Positions 44,679 to 57,584 of a DNA stretch of 64,000 bases are shown piece after piece. Below the pieces are notes generated by a model that was not told the DNA's origin, searched no databases, and worked only from the letters and a program-made list of their open reading frames with translations. Position 1 is the stretch's first letter. Each line of letters opens with the position of its first letter. Position numbers and translations under genes: made by a program. Origin of the DNA: Romanomermis culicivorax (Eukaryota > Nematoda > Enoplea > Mermithida > Mermithidae); NCBI GenBank assembly GCA_963922205.1, contig CAWUHX010000037.1, positions 434,001 to 498,000 of the forward strand. The letters run 5' to 3'.

Positions 44679-45660
44679 CAGGGCAGGGGGACGAAGTTGT
44701 CCATGCAGAAGGTTGACTTTAGAATTGAACCAAGAGGATTGTGGTGTTTAAGTCAAAACAAAAGGTACATTCCCCAGGGCATGTGCAACTTGGGCGGAGA
44801 TGTCGCTTAGATGGACACATCTTGCCAACTTGATCCGGCTATGATAGCCGGATGATGAAAGTTGACGTATGTGGCGGTCCAAGCAGCAGCCGGCTGTGGC
44901 GTAGCAAATGACCACAGCTTGACGATGAATGGATCAAGGTGGCTGACCATGGGTTCTAGTGCGGAGCGGTATAGATGAGGTATCCCATGGGGTCCCAAGT
45001 ATATATTAGGAAGCATGCACATATATTAGAGCTAAAAGGGAGAACATGCAAAGATAAAGATATACCATCGCAGCAGAAACTGATATTGTTTTGATGCAGC
45101 TGCTGTTCTCCCCATCATACATAGCATTCGTTGATGTTCAAAGATTCTCAATAGGGCGCGAGCTCGTCTGTTGCTGACAAGGTAGACGGTGCTGTCATTT
45201 TGAAAAGAAATTTGAAAGCAGCTGGAAAATGCAACTGTTCAGAGCAAAAGCAAAAATAGAAGTGAGTTAAAATAAGACTAAAGCTGCTGAAAAGTGAAGA
45301 AAGTGTAAAGTTTTATAAAATGTAAACTAACGCACTACAAAGACCACTAAGTTAATGGTAGCTAAAATCGATCTTTCCCAGTTAGTCTTATGAGAGTGAA
45401 TATGGCCAGGGTCTGGCGGAAGTAAACCGAATGGCCATGCATAGAACAGAGCCTAAATTTAAAGAAGATACCCTCTCCTAAGGGAAAATGTAGGTCTTGT
45501 GGGGATGTTGACGGTGATGGTGTAAAGTCGGTGTTGGTCTTTTGCCAGGGAAAAGTCAAGTGGAAGGAGTGTAATCCAAGGGATTATGCTGAGCTTTGTA
45601 GCTAGTGACTCGATACCATCACCATGATCTGAAGTAAATGAAAAAAAACAAATTAAATTT
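44679..45660 (-). other. Upstream of the exonuclease-like locus, no firm gene
   Basis: A 71-codon frame at 44807-45022 and a 65-codon frame at 45362-45559 are open on the minus strand but show no recognisable motif. This may hold 5' exons of the exonuclease locus or the 3' LTR of the next element. Neither can be shown. Confidence 0.3.
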
Positions 45661-45671
45661 TTTGAATCAAA

Positions 45672-48600
45672 CTATTGTGGCTGTGAAGTGTGAGACTTGT
45701 GCGGACTGCAGGCTTTGAGTTCCAAGATGTCTTCAGCTGATGGCAGGATGAAGGGTTTCAAACACAGCATGGAGACGTTTTGTGGTCGACCGAGGGCGTC
45801 CAGGGAGTCAATGGTGATGACATTTTCGGCCATGGGATATGCCGCGGTGATGAGAAAAGGACCAATGAAATTGGGTTGAATTGAGTTCGCCTTCCATGTG
45901 TTTGTCAGTAACAGGAGGTTGTTAACAGTGAGGTCGCATACACATGCTTTTCGATCAAAATATGCTTTGCTAACTTTCTCGAGGTTAGTCTTGATTTTCT
46001 CATGCATTTTGAGTTGTGCTTGCATGAGAATGTGCTGATACACATCGTAGATGAGCGACAAGGTTAGTCGACGGGTGCAGTCATAAACAAAAGTTATGCG
46101 TGGTTGGTATCCTCATAATAGGCTAAAGTGCGAGTGGCGTGTGGCCGTATGCATTGTAGGCAAAGATGGCATGGGGCAGGTAGCATGCCCAGTTGTCCGG
46201 ATCATCGGTGGTATATTTCTTGAGATGGGCGATTAGGGTTTGATTGAAACGCTCAACCATTCCATTGCATTGGTGATGGTAGGCGGTCATTTTGACTTTC
46301 GGATCCTGAGGAGTTCACAGATATCTTGCATCAATTTTGACGTGAACCATTCACCTTGGTCTGAAAGGAGAAGGAGAGGGCTACTGTGCATAAGGACAAC
46401 ATTGTTCACAAAACCTTCGATGATGGTTGACACTTTTTGGTCAGGGATGGGATGCACAGAAACCCATTTGGTGAAATAGTCCTGGAAAACAATAACATAT
46501 GGGCGTTTTTCACCTACTGGTGAAATGTTCACAATGTCCGTGGCGACAACTTCAAAAGGGTGCGTCGGCTGTATTGGCAATAGCTGTGGAGGGAGCGGCA
46601 TTCCCAGTGATGTCAACTGATGGATTTTGCATGACTTGATCCATTCATGGATGGCTTTTTCCATATGGGGCCACCAAAAATGAGCTTTAATGGCTGCCAG
46701 CATGGGATTAGAGCCTTGGTGGTTCAAAATTTTCATGCTGTGGAATTGGTGTAGTGTTTGGTCAACCATGGATGCTGGGACAACTAGCTGGCGGTTGTCT
46801 TTGATCTGGCAATACAGAAGTCCGTCTTCTGTGAAGAAGACTGGAGGATGTTTCGTGGTGTTGCTGAATTGGAGGGAGGCCATGATTTTGGTGACGGCAG
46901 AATTGGCAGCTTGCACTTGTTTGACTTCCTTGTGGAAGGTGATGGTTATGGCTTTGACTGGAGGTGGCCCGTAATCAGTGGCCAAGGGTATGTGATCGGG
47001 GAGTGTGGGTTGACTGATGGGTTTCTTTCTCATTGCACGGGTGACAGCGTTGACGTCTGCGTTAATTTTGTTGTGCAGCGAGGCCACTACTGGGAGTACA
47101 TTGGTTACTGTCAAGTCTGCGTCCGATAATGCACCAGCAGGGTGGAAATTGGTACAGAAAATCTCGGGGGCTAAGTCTTCAGTACGTGGAGCCGATGGTT
47201 TCTCACGTTTATCTTATCTCGACAAGAAATCAGCACAAGCATTGTCTTTACCCTTGACGTATTGGACTTTGTAATCGTAATCTTGAAGATTGATGGCGAA
47301 CTGTTGGAGTCATGAATTGCGGTGTTTTTCTTCTTTGAGCCATTCGAGCAGCTTGTGATCCGTGCAAACGATAACCTTTTGACCATATACCTAATGGCGG
47401 TACATCTGAAAGCTGTAGAAAATAGTGATGCATTTGCGTTCCCTGGTACTATATCGAGTGTCTGCGTCGGTGAGCATGTGGCTGTTATAGGTGATAACCC
47501 ATTGGTCATTGCCATTTTCCTGGTACAAAATTGCTCCAATGGCGGTCGTACTTGCGCCAGTTTGTATGACAGATTGAGCTTTGCCATTGTACACTGGATA
47601 TGGTAGGAATGGTGAGGAGGTTAACACTTTTTTGATATCTTCGAAGGCGATTTTTTGATTGTCGCTAAATTGGTAATTCAAGTCATGGCGGAGAAGTGTG
47701 TAAAGTGGACTTGATAGCTTTGCCAAATGTGGAATAAAATGCTTGGACCATTGAATGAGACCTAAAAAACTTTGCATACCTTTTTTGGTTCGAGGAAAAT
47801 CATAATCCGTGATTGCTTTGATTTTTTTGAGGTCAGCAGTGATTCCTTCCACATTAAGGAGATGTCCCAAAAATTTGACTTGCGGGGGTAAGAATTCACA
47901 TTTATCAGGGCGGAGCATTAAGTTTGCCGGGTGGAGGGCATCCAAAATAATCTCTAAATGTTTCAAGTGTTCTTCAAACAAATTCGAGAAAACGATTATA
48001 TCGTCAATTTAAACGAGACAAATTTTCCAAATATATGGGCGGAGAATTCTTTCCCTTAAACCTTGAAATTCAGCTGGTGCATTCTTTGAACTGAATAGCA
48101 AAACTGTGAACTGAAACAAACCTTCTTGGCTGATGAAGGTTGTTTTATCCTGGGAGTTGTTGTCCTGAGGTACCTGCCAGTACCCAGCCTTGAGATCCAG
48201 CTTGGTGAAGAATTTTGCTTTACCCATCACATCCAAATAATCATCAATGCGCGGAATTGGGAATTTGCCGCTGGGCGTAACTTCATTAATTCTGCAGTAG
48301 TCCATGACGGGGCGCCATGAACCATCTTTTTTCTCGACAAGGAATAGTGGTGCGGCCCAGGGCAAGCAGGACATTTTGATGAAGTCATTGTTGAGCATTT
48401 CTTGTATATGGTGAGGGACGATGGGTCTTTGCTCCATCGCAGCACAGTAATAATGGCGGCATACTGGCTTTGCCGTGCCAGTGTCTATGCTCATGGTCAA
48501 TTCCTTTGTGAATGTAGGTTTGTCGCCAGGGAGGCTAAAAACATTGCGGTTTTGGCATTGCATGTGGAGGGCGGTTGTTTTTTGGGCGGTGGTGACATAG

Positions 48601-49613
48601 GTTTTGGTGGTCATTTTGTTCAAGGCGAAATCCAATTTCTGTTGGTTGGTGTGGCATGGAAGCAATTTATCAAGGGTGGCTGGTTTGTGGTCGGTTAAAT
48701 CATGGTATGCGGTGGCGGTTGCCACTTGACAATCCATGGACATTTTGGTGTACCTGAGTGCGTGGTTTGCCACTGTGATAAGTTTGTTGGGGCGAAGTTT
48801 GATGCTGTTCGACATGTTGTTGACGAATAGCAGTGGGCATTGACTGTTGGTGATATTGATTTCCATTGGGAATTCTGCGGCGATGTTATTCGTGGTCAAT
48901 GGTTGAACAATCACATTGGGAATGGTAATGGTCATTGTCGGAAAAACGGTGCCAGTCACCCATTGCTGGCAATGTGGCATAATGGAGACAGATGCCTGAT
49001 CGGGATGCGCTAGGAAATCGTTTAAAATGATACATTGATCATTATTGTCATCATCATGAATTATGCATTTGATCATATGTTCGCCGAAAGCAGATTCCAT
49101 TGTGACTACAACAGGGCTGTGGGCATTAACGATAGCGCCATCAGCGACTTTGATTTTGCCACATATTGAGAGTTGGAGTGGTTGCTTGTCGAAAGGGCGT
49201 TTGACGAGGCCTGAGAACAACACAGAACATTGGGCGCTGGTGTTTATAAGTGCGTGGGCATTAGCGGTGCCAAGTTTGATGGGTATTTGGAAAGCCCCCA
49301 TGGAGGCGCATTTGTGTACAAACACCTTGGATGACAGCGTCAGATTGTCAATTTGACAAACGAACGAGCAAATGTGGCATGGGTCCTGAAAAGAGTAGGT
49401 TTTTGCATTCCAGCAGATGATGCCTGGGCTAATTATAGGGGCCGTGGAAGCTATTTCTTTAGAAGGTATGACCATATTGGCAGCAGATGTTGATTGACTA
49501 CTGGTGGGGGTGTCCGAGTTAGTTGCAGGAATGGAGGTGGTTGACGGCAAAGCTGGGAGTGCGAGTGGAAGTTCTGAAGATTGGGAACTGGCACGGGATG
49601 AGTCCCTAGGCAT
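45672..49613 (-). pseudogene. Pol of a third (Ty3/gypsy-like) retroelement, inactive
   Basis: In order on the minus strand: protease and RT N-terminus (48009-49613), RT C-terminus and RNase H (47391-47981, 47171-47587), integrase (46287-47114) and integrase C-terminus (45672-46061). The protease motif reads INTSAQ where DTGA is expected, so the catalytic Asp is Asn. The RT runs to KICLV and then TAA at 48000-48002 followed by IDDIIVF, so the Tyr of YIDD has become a stop. Integrase has D (TDIV) and D (SDQGEW); the third residue lies in a broken stretch near 46250. It differs clearly from the two env-bearing elements and represents another clade. Confidence 0.85.
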
Positions 49614-49619
49614 AGTTAC

Positions 49620-52007
49620 ATATGGGGCAGGTGTGGGATTATAGTGAATGTGTTGCTCACAGGGCCGCGTAAAATTAGCATTCAGGTAGATGGCATAGAT
49701 ATTCTGAACAAGATCATTAGGATGGGAAAAATAATTACCTTCGTGATAATAGTTGCGTGAACAACGCGAGAGATTTGAACCTCTTTAAGGCGGTGCTCTT
49801 CGGCACGGTCTCCACTCCCGTTGTCCTCAGATATCATTAGAATTGTTGCTAAAATTGAGTGTGGATGGTTGAGTAGCACAAGATTGGCAGTTTGAGTCCT
49901 GATGGTTGTTCCATTGGGCATTTTGTCATTTGAGCCAGACGCAATCTTCAGTGTTGTGCATACAGGATTTATGAGCATCGCACCAGAGACCTGTCGATTG
50001 ATACTACATAGGGGGCAGTTGGTCCCCGCTCACCGAGTGGTCAAAACGGTCATTGTATTTGTCTCGTGGTTGAGATTGGTGGCGAGGAATTGGTTGGCAT
50101 GTGTGGAATTGATATTCCTCGGTATGCTGTTGAAATTGGCATTCTTTGCCGTTGCAGTCCCAGCCTTGAATCAGTAGTTCTAATAGTGTTTCAGTTCACA
50201 GTTGAAGTTGTGGTGACCGGTCTGAATGAGGTGGTTAAAAAGAAACAAATTTATTGGATGCCGGCATCCTATTTTGTCGTCGGCAATCGGTGGAAAGTGT
50301 GTGGTTGCCATAGCGATCCTGTGAGCGATCCGTGCTGCGGCAGCAGTCAAAACGATGATTGAAAGGTTGGGGCGATCTCAGTGTGGGTGTATCTGGCTTG
50401 GCTTGATTCACGAGGATAGGGCGGTCCGCTGTCCTGATTTTGGCGTTGATGGCATTGAGGATGCTGCAGGCTTTTGCGACAGCATTGGCCAATTGTTGGA
50501 GGTTAGTAAAGTTTTTTGCTTGATCTCTGATAGTCAGTTGATAGAAAACAGGCATTTTTGTTAAAAAGCTGTCGATTACTTGTTTGTGCCAAAATGTTTG
50601 ATCCTCATTTTGATATAATAACTGATATTTTGATATAATAATAATAATAATAATAATAAATTACCTTACTCAAAAATGTGGCGGGTTCTTCTCCAGCTTC
50701 GGGAGTGATGGATGCTAGTTCGTGCTTGAGGGTCATTTGATTGCAGTGGGGGGGCCAATTGGAACATCAGGAAATTCTTTGCGTCTTTGTACCGTGTCAT
50801 ATCTTGGATCATATTGCTTGGCATATCGCGGGTAAGGCGGCGGAGTGCGCTCATCTTGATGTGATTTGACACGTTGTATCCAAATTTGTTTTCGAGGTGA
50901 ATGAAGAAGCATAGGAGGCATTTATTGGTTGTGGAGCCATCAATTACCAGCGGGTGCATATTATAGACAACTGTTTTGATTCTGCTATCTTCTTCTCTGT
51001 GAGATGTGCGCAGCAATTCCAACCGAGGTTGCAGGTGCTCAAAAAATCTTTGGGTGAGTAGTCCGAAAATCCAAATGGGTTGACCGCAGGTGGTGGGCCT
51101 TTTTGGGGCATGGCGTGGGAGATTTCATCTTCACCACGCATGGTATGGGAAAATTTGTTATTGTACAAGGTGTCCATTGATGGTGCCTCTGGTTTGATGT
51201 GCGCTGAGGGGTGACCAATGACTAAAGCTGGTTCAGTTTCACAGAGAGTTTCATTTGGATGTAGATATTGCGTGGCTCTTCGCCATGAAAATGTGAGGTC
51301 ACCGGCAGTGGTCTAGGTGTTGGTGGGTTGTGACATGCTATGGCAGCTGCAGTAGTTGTAGAAATTTGTTGTTGCATTTGTTCCGCCAGGGCAGTGAAGC
51401 GAGTGTTGGTGGATTGAACTTGTTCTTGGATTTGGCATTGGACACATGGTTGTTGGGCCTAAAATTGGTCAGAAACAGCGCCAATAATTTGGTGGAATGT
51501 TTGCACTGTCCGGACGTTGTTCCTGATTCACACTGCGGCAGTCCTAAGTTGCTCGAGGGCATTGTGTGCTTCTAATCAAATGTGGACTTTGTTTGCATTT
51601 GCTATGGCTAAACTACTGTGGTGCTTGTTCACGTGTGCTCCGGTGGCCACTGGGGCCAGCGGTGGATCAATATTGATGAAGGAGTCCAAGGAATTGGTGG
51701 GGGTGACAGTAGGGTCAGTATTGGAATGTGCCGCAGTGCTGGGCGGGGGTGTCTGAGATACGGCTGATGGGGTAGCACATGTAGTGGTGGCGATAGTTGA
51801 ACTTTGACCGGATGATAGCCCCACGGGCGAGTTTTCTGGTGCGGGCAGGGCCGAGCTCAGCTGTGGTTGTGCTTGGGTAGTCCCATCTAACGAGGAGTTA
51901 CTGAAAAGAGACAAGGGCGGGTTAGGGGGCGGGAGACTTAGCACAGAAAGTATGACCGTTTGCGTAAGATATACAGTGGGCAGGAGCATTGTTTGATTAA
52001 AATTCAA
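49620..52007 (-). pseudogene. Gag remnant of the third retroelement
   Basis: Decayed frames at 51576-52007 (Pro/Ser/Thr-rich), 50666-51022, 50235-50555 and 49682-49978. Near 49930-49980 a minus-strand frame reads WCDAHKSCMHNTEDC, a C-x2-H-x4-H-x4-C knuckle rather than the usual CCHC, placed just upstream of the protease as expected for the end of Gag. An (ATA)n microsatellite lies at 50627-50660. Frames are broken many times. Confidence 0.55.
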
Positions 52008-52734
52008 GGTACCGCATGCAGCAGTAGTTGCATTTGGTGAGCTTGATCAGGATGGGCAGGCGGCAAATGGCTTTCTTTTGGCATCTTTTTAGGCAAATTG
52101 TAGAAGCCTGGTTTGTAACCTTGGGCGCAGGAACCGCGTAGTCGATTTTCCAGAATTGGAGACCATAGTCGGATGCAGGGCAACAGCCTGGAAAGGAGGC
52201 CTGCAAGCCAAACCATCACCAATGTTGCGTTTTAAAGTTGCCGGGATTTCAAGAGCAGAGGCAGGAGTGGGTTCCAGAATTAGTCCTTAATGCACCTATT
52301 TCCAATGCCAATGCTTACCCAATTAATTACTTAATTAGAGTACTCAAACTGAACAATAATTAGCCCACAGACTAAGAAAACCTAGTTCCTTAATCTGTCT
52401 CCCAATTATGTAATGAAGATAAAGGAGAGTTTTCTCCAGTTTTATCTAACACAAAAAAAATACACTTCCAAATATGAATGTGAGTTGGCGAGAAATAATA
52501 TAAAACTCCCATGTGCTAGGGAAAAACAGGAATAGTCTTGGCGCACATGGAGGGGGATCAATACAAAAAATACAGCACTAATCATATATATGAGAGGACC
52601 CAAAGCACGCATGCCGAATTGCGCTATAGTAAGACATCTCTCAATGGTCTGCATCGCTCACTCCGATTTGTACCTGCCCCCCTCTTTGAGAAAAACAAAA
52701 AAATTTTGATAATTCTACAAATCCCCAGAAATAC
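52008..52734. other. Unassigned sequence between env remnant and third retroelement
   Basis: No gene. The position suits the 5' LTR and leader of the third element, and TTGGTGATGG near 52220 could be a primer-binding site, but no matching second LTR was found at 45.0-45.7 kb. Confidence 0.35.
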
Positions 52735-54572
52735 ACTACAACACATGGAATAGCACAGGAGCATCAAAGTGAGTGACATTAAAGCCCTGTTTCCAGAAGA
52801 GTTCCAGTGGGATGTGGCTTACATGGACTGTGCCAGACTCAGTAAATCAGCCCGAGTTATTTCCAAAAATCCCTGTAAAGTATTGATCACACAACACTAT
52901 TGGGCTAGCTTTGATGAGATCTGGGCCACTGGGGGTGGCAAAGTAAGTGGTACTGCCAGCCTGCACAGGAAGATACTTGTAGCAGATGTATCCCACCCAG
53001 TAGGAGTGGTAGAAATTAGTGGCCTTGACATTTTGACACTGCCATATCACCAGTGCATCGCCTGTGAATTCCACTCTCAGGTCATTCCTCTGAAGGAATG
53101 CCCCGGCACCCAAGATAGGGTCAAAGTGAAGCAACTGCTAAGTCAGATCAAGATAGCATTGAGCATGGGAGCAAAGCTCAAGCTACATGAATCCAAAATT
53201 GTTAATCTTCATTTCCTTGATCTGCTGAGCCAAATAGTTCAGTTAGGCATTGACAGGGTCGGGATGTAAGTCCTTTGCCAATCCGAACATTTTCTGGGTC
53301 AGATTGAATCTCCTATGGATGCATAAGAGAAGACCCTGATCTGTCGGAATTGCGGTTGAACTTAGTTCAGGACACAACCCAAAAATGGGAGAGTTTTCCA
53401 GGATCTTGAAAGCAACCTGAAGATCATCTATGATGACATGGTTCCCTGATACAGACACAGTGTAATTTCCCTGAGGGTAATAATGACACTGTGCTGTGAA
53501 ATTTGTAGCAGGCCAGACAATGACCCCATCAAGTGTAGCCCACTGACCTGCAGTGGGACTCCATCCACCTAAGTCTCCTAAGGTACTTAGGGCTGTAGTG
53601 CTATCCCATGAAGCAATTTGTCCCTCTTCGATGAAAAGGTTAGTCACTGTCTTGCAGATGTCACTGCAGCACCATTTATACATCACTTCCAATGTTTGGT
53701 TTGTGCTATAAAAGCCAGGTTGGATATCCACAAGCTTTTGTAAACCAAACATCTTAGTGCGATGCACTAGCATGCAAGCTCCAGGCACTAGATGCTGAGT
53801 AGTATTGACCTCTGCAGTGGTGCCCCTAGATCGGAAAAAACCAGTGTTGGTGCAGACTTTGCGGTCGCGCAATGTGCATTTCCATGCTATTGTAGTGATT
53901 GGATCAGAACTAGGAACATATACTGTGACATTTCATGCATTGTGGACTCCATGAACATTTCTGTGGTTTACACTCTACTTTTTTGAGGTATCTCAAGTGG
54001 GTGATCGCATCTCAAAAGACCACAAAATTGGTACTGGATGGCATGTACTGCAGAAGTCATTCCTGAGAACAGTAATGTTACAAAGGTGCAGTTTATTTTG
54101 TACAAAAAATTTACAAATGGTGTCTGCAAATTTCCACTGATATTCACAGTTTCGGCCCAGTGGGCGGCATTATTCTTTGTCCTTGTGCTGTGGGATGATA
54201 TCGGCTCCTCCCCAGGGAAGTTGAGAACCAGGCCCTGACATGGGTGAATTTCGCAAAGAATGTCAATCTTCGGGGACTGCAGAGCAGTGGCTGATGGGAA
54301 AGGTGACACCTCGATGATGCTGATGTTGTCGATGACTGGGTGCAGCATTTCTGTGAAGGCAGTGGCTGCCAGGGTTGGTAAATTGGTCACCACAGCCGCT
54401 AGCAGTTGCTGGGCAATGACGGACAGCATTTGAACACTCGTCATCATCATTGGCGGTAATGCGGTAATGATCCGCACAGGCTGGGGAATCTGACTAGCCT
54501 GTTTGATGGCATGGCGGAAGGCATTGACTGCCAGCGAGGATTGCTCACTTTCCAACAGGAGCTAATCGATGG
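52735..54572 (-). pseudogene. Env-like glycoprotein remnant of the second retroelement
   Basis: Minus-strand frames at 53968-54555 (Gag tail, leader and QYQFCG), 53243-53872 (RKVCTNTGFFRSRG, EEGQIASWD, LSTLGDLGG) and 52847-53134 (LGAGAFLQRNDLRVEFTGDA) match successive parts of the env domain at 31.3-33.0 kb. Homology continues to about 52740 (HVSHIPLELFWKQGF) and then stops abruptly. The membrane anchor and protease are missing here. The pol remnant at 38-41 kb is the natural continuation. The upstream edge is cut by the Polinton terminus at 54574. Confidence 0.8.
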
Positions 54573-54573
54573 G

Positions 54574-54880
54574 AGTAGTACCTCTGGACTTTTCAGAGCC
54601 CCACCCATGCATTTTCTAAGAATTGATTTCTTGGAAAACTTGACATTTACTTTTCAGCTTGCATACCTTGTTTCTTAGTGTATATCAAACTGGTTCTTGT
54701 GTATAAAACTCACATAGACAAACTGATAAAGTATAGCCTCTAGCTCTTGCCTGTTCTAAAAATAGATTTCTCGGAAAACTTGATATTTACTTTTCAGCTA
54801 ATGTGTAGCTTGTTTTCCTTAGTGCACTGTAAACTAGTTCTCATATATAAATCTCACACAGGCACATTGATGAAATATTG
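54574..54880 (+). repeat. Left terminal inverted repeat of the Polinton
   Basis: Pairs with 62955-63256. It is itself built from two similar ~150-bp halves, each with AAACTTGA(C/T)ATTTACTTTTC, then TTCTTAGTG or CCTTAGTG, then TATAAAACTCACA or TATAAATCTCACA. Confidence 0.85.
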
Positions 54881-55221
54881 TTGATCTTACCTTTATTGAA
54901 ACTTTTCCAGTGTGCATGAAAACTAGCTTGTTGCAGTGACAATGGTAGTATCAATGCACATAGACAAGTGGATAAAATAAAGTAGTGAACACATGTTGTT
55001 TTTCAATGAGGAGACTTTTCTAGGAGTTGAAGAAACTGGTTCAACAAAGTCCAAACTCTTCTACGTGTAGATAGTGTATAAATAAAATGATAAAAAAAGA
55101 AACAGCTCTAAGTAAGTTTACACAAGCAGACAGCTAACACATAGACAAAAAGGGCTATAAAAACTCTTAAACACTGGTGGAGAAGCATTTTGATTATTTT
55201 TCCACAGGTCTATTTTTGAAA

Positions 55222-57570
55222 ATGGGTGACTCAAAAATTCTAATGATAGTGATTCCTATATATTCGATTTGAATGTAGACAATTCATTTTTGGATTGGAT
55301 TCTCTATCATGCTGACAATACATGGGGACCAATAGAAGCAGGGTGGTAATGTCGAATATTTATCAGAAAGCTTTTACTATCTAGGTGAAAGTGCAGAACA
55401 AAGAGTACGGTTGTTCCCAACAAGTGGGCAGAGGCCACAGTTCTTTTTGAGGAACCTTGAGCAATGTGACAATTTATACCAACAGCTACCTGCATTTTTT
55501 GATCACACAATTGATCAAATAAGGACCGATATAGATGAGCATGATTTGGTCAAAGCAGCTTTTCTTCACCCTAACCTCGACAATCCTATCCTCATACATT
55601 TTCGACCATGCATTATGATGGATTTATTCAAGGGCCTCATCCAGTCAAATCAGCAAATAACTTTGGAAGATCCTGCAGCTCCTATCAAGCTGGTGACAGT
55701 AAACAAATTACGAGGTGCCAGTTCACACAACAAACAAAGGTTTTTTACTCATGATGAGTTTTAATATCGCAGAAAAAGTGGATGCTTTGTGCATATACAC
55801 AATCGTGACAACTTATGCCTCCCAAGAGCCATAGTCACAGCAATAGCGAGACTCAACAAGGATGACCCATCACATCAGTACGAAACTATTCGTAAAGAGA
55901 GTTCTACACATCATACTCTGCAAAGAAGAAAAGCTATGGAGTTGATGGACAAAGCTGGTTTAGCCAATTATCAGGGCCCATGTGGCATCAAGGAGCTGAA
56001 AAAGATTCAAGATGTTTTGCCTGACTACAAAATCAGGCTTTTTAGCAAGGAGCACTATTGCGCCATCATCTTCGAAGGTGAGCTTCTATTTTGTTTCTTT
56101 GTCATTATGCAGCTTTTGATTCATTTAGGAAATGTTGATGCTGGAAAAGTTGTCCACCTGTACTATCATGATCAGCACTACACCCTCATCAGCTCTATGC
56201 CTGGGTTTTTCTCTCGATCATATTGGTGCGAACTCTGCAATATTGCCTACAACTCTGAATATAATCATCAATGTATAAACAAGTGCACTTTGTGTTACCA
56301 TCGCCCACCTTGCAAACAGGTCGAAATTATGATTTGTGAAGAATGCAACTGCTACTTCAGCAGTGTATTTTGCTACAACAACCATTTATGAGAGTATGAT
56401 GCCACATCTACTGGATCCAAGACAAAGCATACAAAGACTGTTTTAATTTGCAACAAGATTCATGGATGCAAGTTATGCAAGATACATGTTCCTAAAAGTA
56501 GTTTATCAAAACACAAGTGTAGTTACACCAAATGCCGGATTTGTAAGCAGGAAGTCTTGATAAAAGGTAAGAATTGTCGATTTACAATCAGATAAGCATT
56601 TCATTAATCTCTTGCTTACACGTCACCAATGCTACATGCAAAGGATTGATGTTGAAGATGATTTTGAGACTGAAGAGGAAGAGCAGTTGGTAGACTTAGA
56701 CTCCTGCAATGGAGACAGTCTGTTGGATGATCAGGCTGCATGTGCTAAATCAAAATCAAAATGGGAAAAGCTGGAAATCATACCATGTTTTGTTTTCATT
56801 GACTTTGAGATCACTCAAGAGTGTGTATTGAGGACGACTCAGCTTGGTGAAGAGCTGGAGCATGTGCCCAATTTACATATAGCACATGTAATACTTGATA
56901 CATGTCAAAATCAGGCTTCTGATACTGTATGTCACCGCTGGGGACTGAGAAAACAAACACTCATCAGAGAGGATTGCTTGGACAAATTTTGTAGATTTCT
57001 CTTCAACTCATCTATGAAAAAAACAACTGCAATAGCTCATAATGCCAAGGGCTTTGATTCTCAATTCCTTTTACGGTATTTGTATAAAGAAGGCATTTCC
57101 CCGAAAGTTGTCACAAAAGGTGAGATTAGATATTGATTGTATAAATGACTAAATACATTGCTTCTTCAGGGTTAAACATCATTTCCCTAAAAGTCGACAG
57201 CATCAAAGTTATTGATTCATTCAATTTTCTGCCTATGCCTCTCAGTGCTTTATCAAGAGCATTTGGAATTAAAGAGCTCTGTAAAGGTTACTTTCCACAC
57301 TTGTTCAACAGAAAGGGAAAACTGGAATTACGCCAGAAAAGGGCCTGATGTGCAGTTTTATTTACCAGACACAAATGAAGGGGGAAAGCCACGACAAATT
57401 TATGCATTGGTATTACCAGCAAACAGAAAAAGTTAGTCACTTGATATAAAATTTTAATTGTGCAATAATTTGACATTATCTCTATCTTGAGGTGTTCAAT
57501 TTTTAAGAAGAGCTTATCAAATATTGTGAAAATGATGTAGATGTGAGAGAAGAGCTTCTAAAGAAGTGGT
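55222..57570 (+). pseudogene. Polinton protein-primed DNA polymerase B: N-terminal and exonuclease part only
   Basis: Starts with an N-terminal domain (SGQRPQFFLRNLEQC) and a cysteine-rich zinc region (CELCNIAY, CTLCYHRPPC, CKLCKIHVPK). The family B 3'-5' exonuclease follows: FIDFEI (exo I, about 56800), AHNAKGFDSQFLLRYL (exo II, about 57040-57085) and YCENDVDV (exo III, about 57522-57545). Likely introns with GT..AG ends lie at about 56079-56129 and 57121-57170; splicing restores the frame. A stop at 55762-55764 and frameshifts near 57315 and 57395 break it. The palm motifs (SLYP, DTD) and the thumb are absent: the next sequence is integrase, so roughly half the polymerase is deleted. Confidence 0.85.
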
Positions 57571-57584
57571 CCCGAAAACATTGT

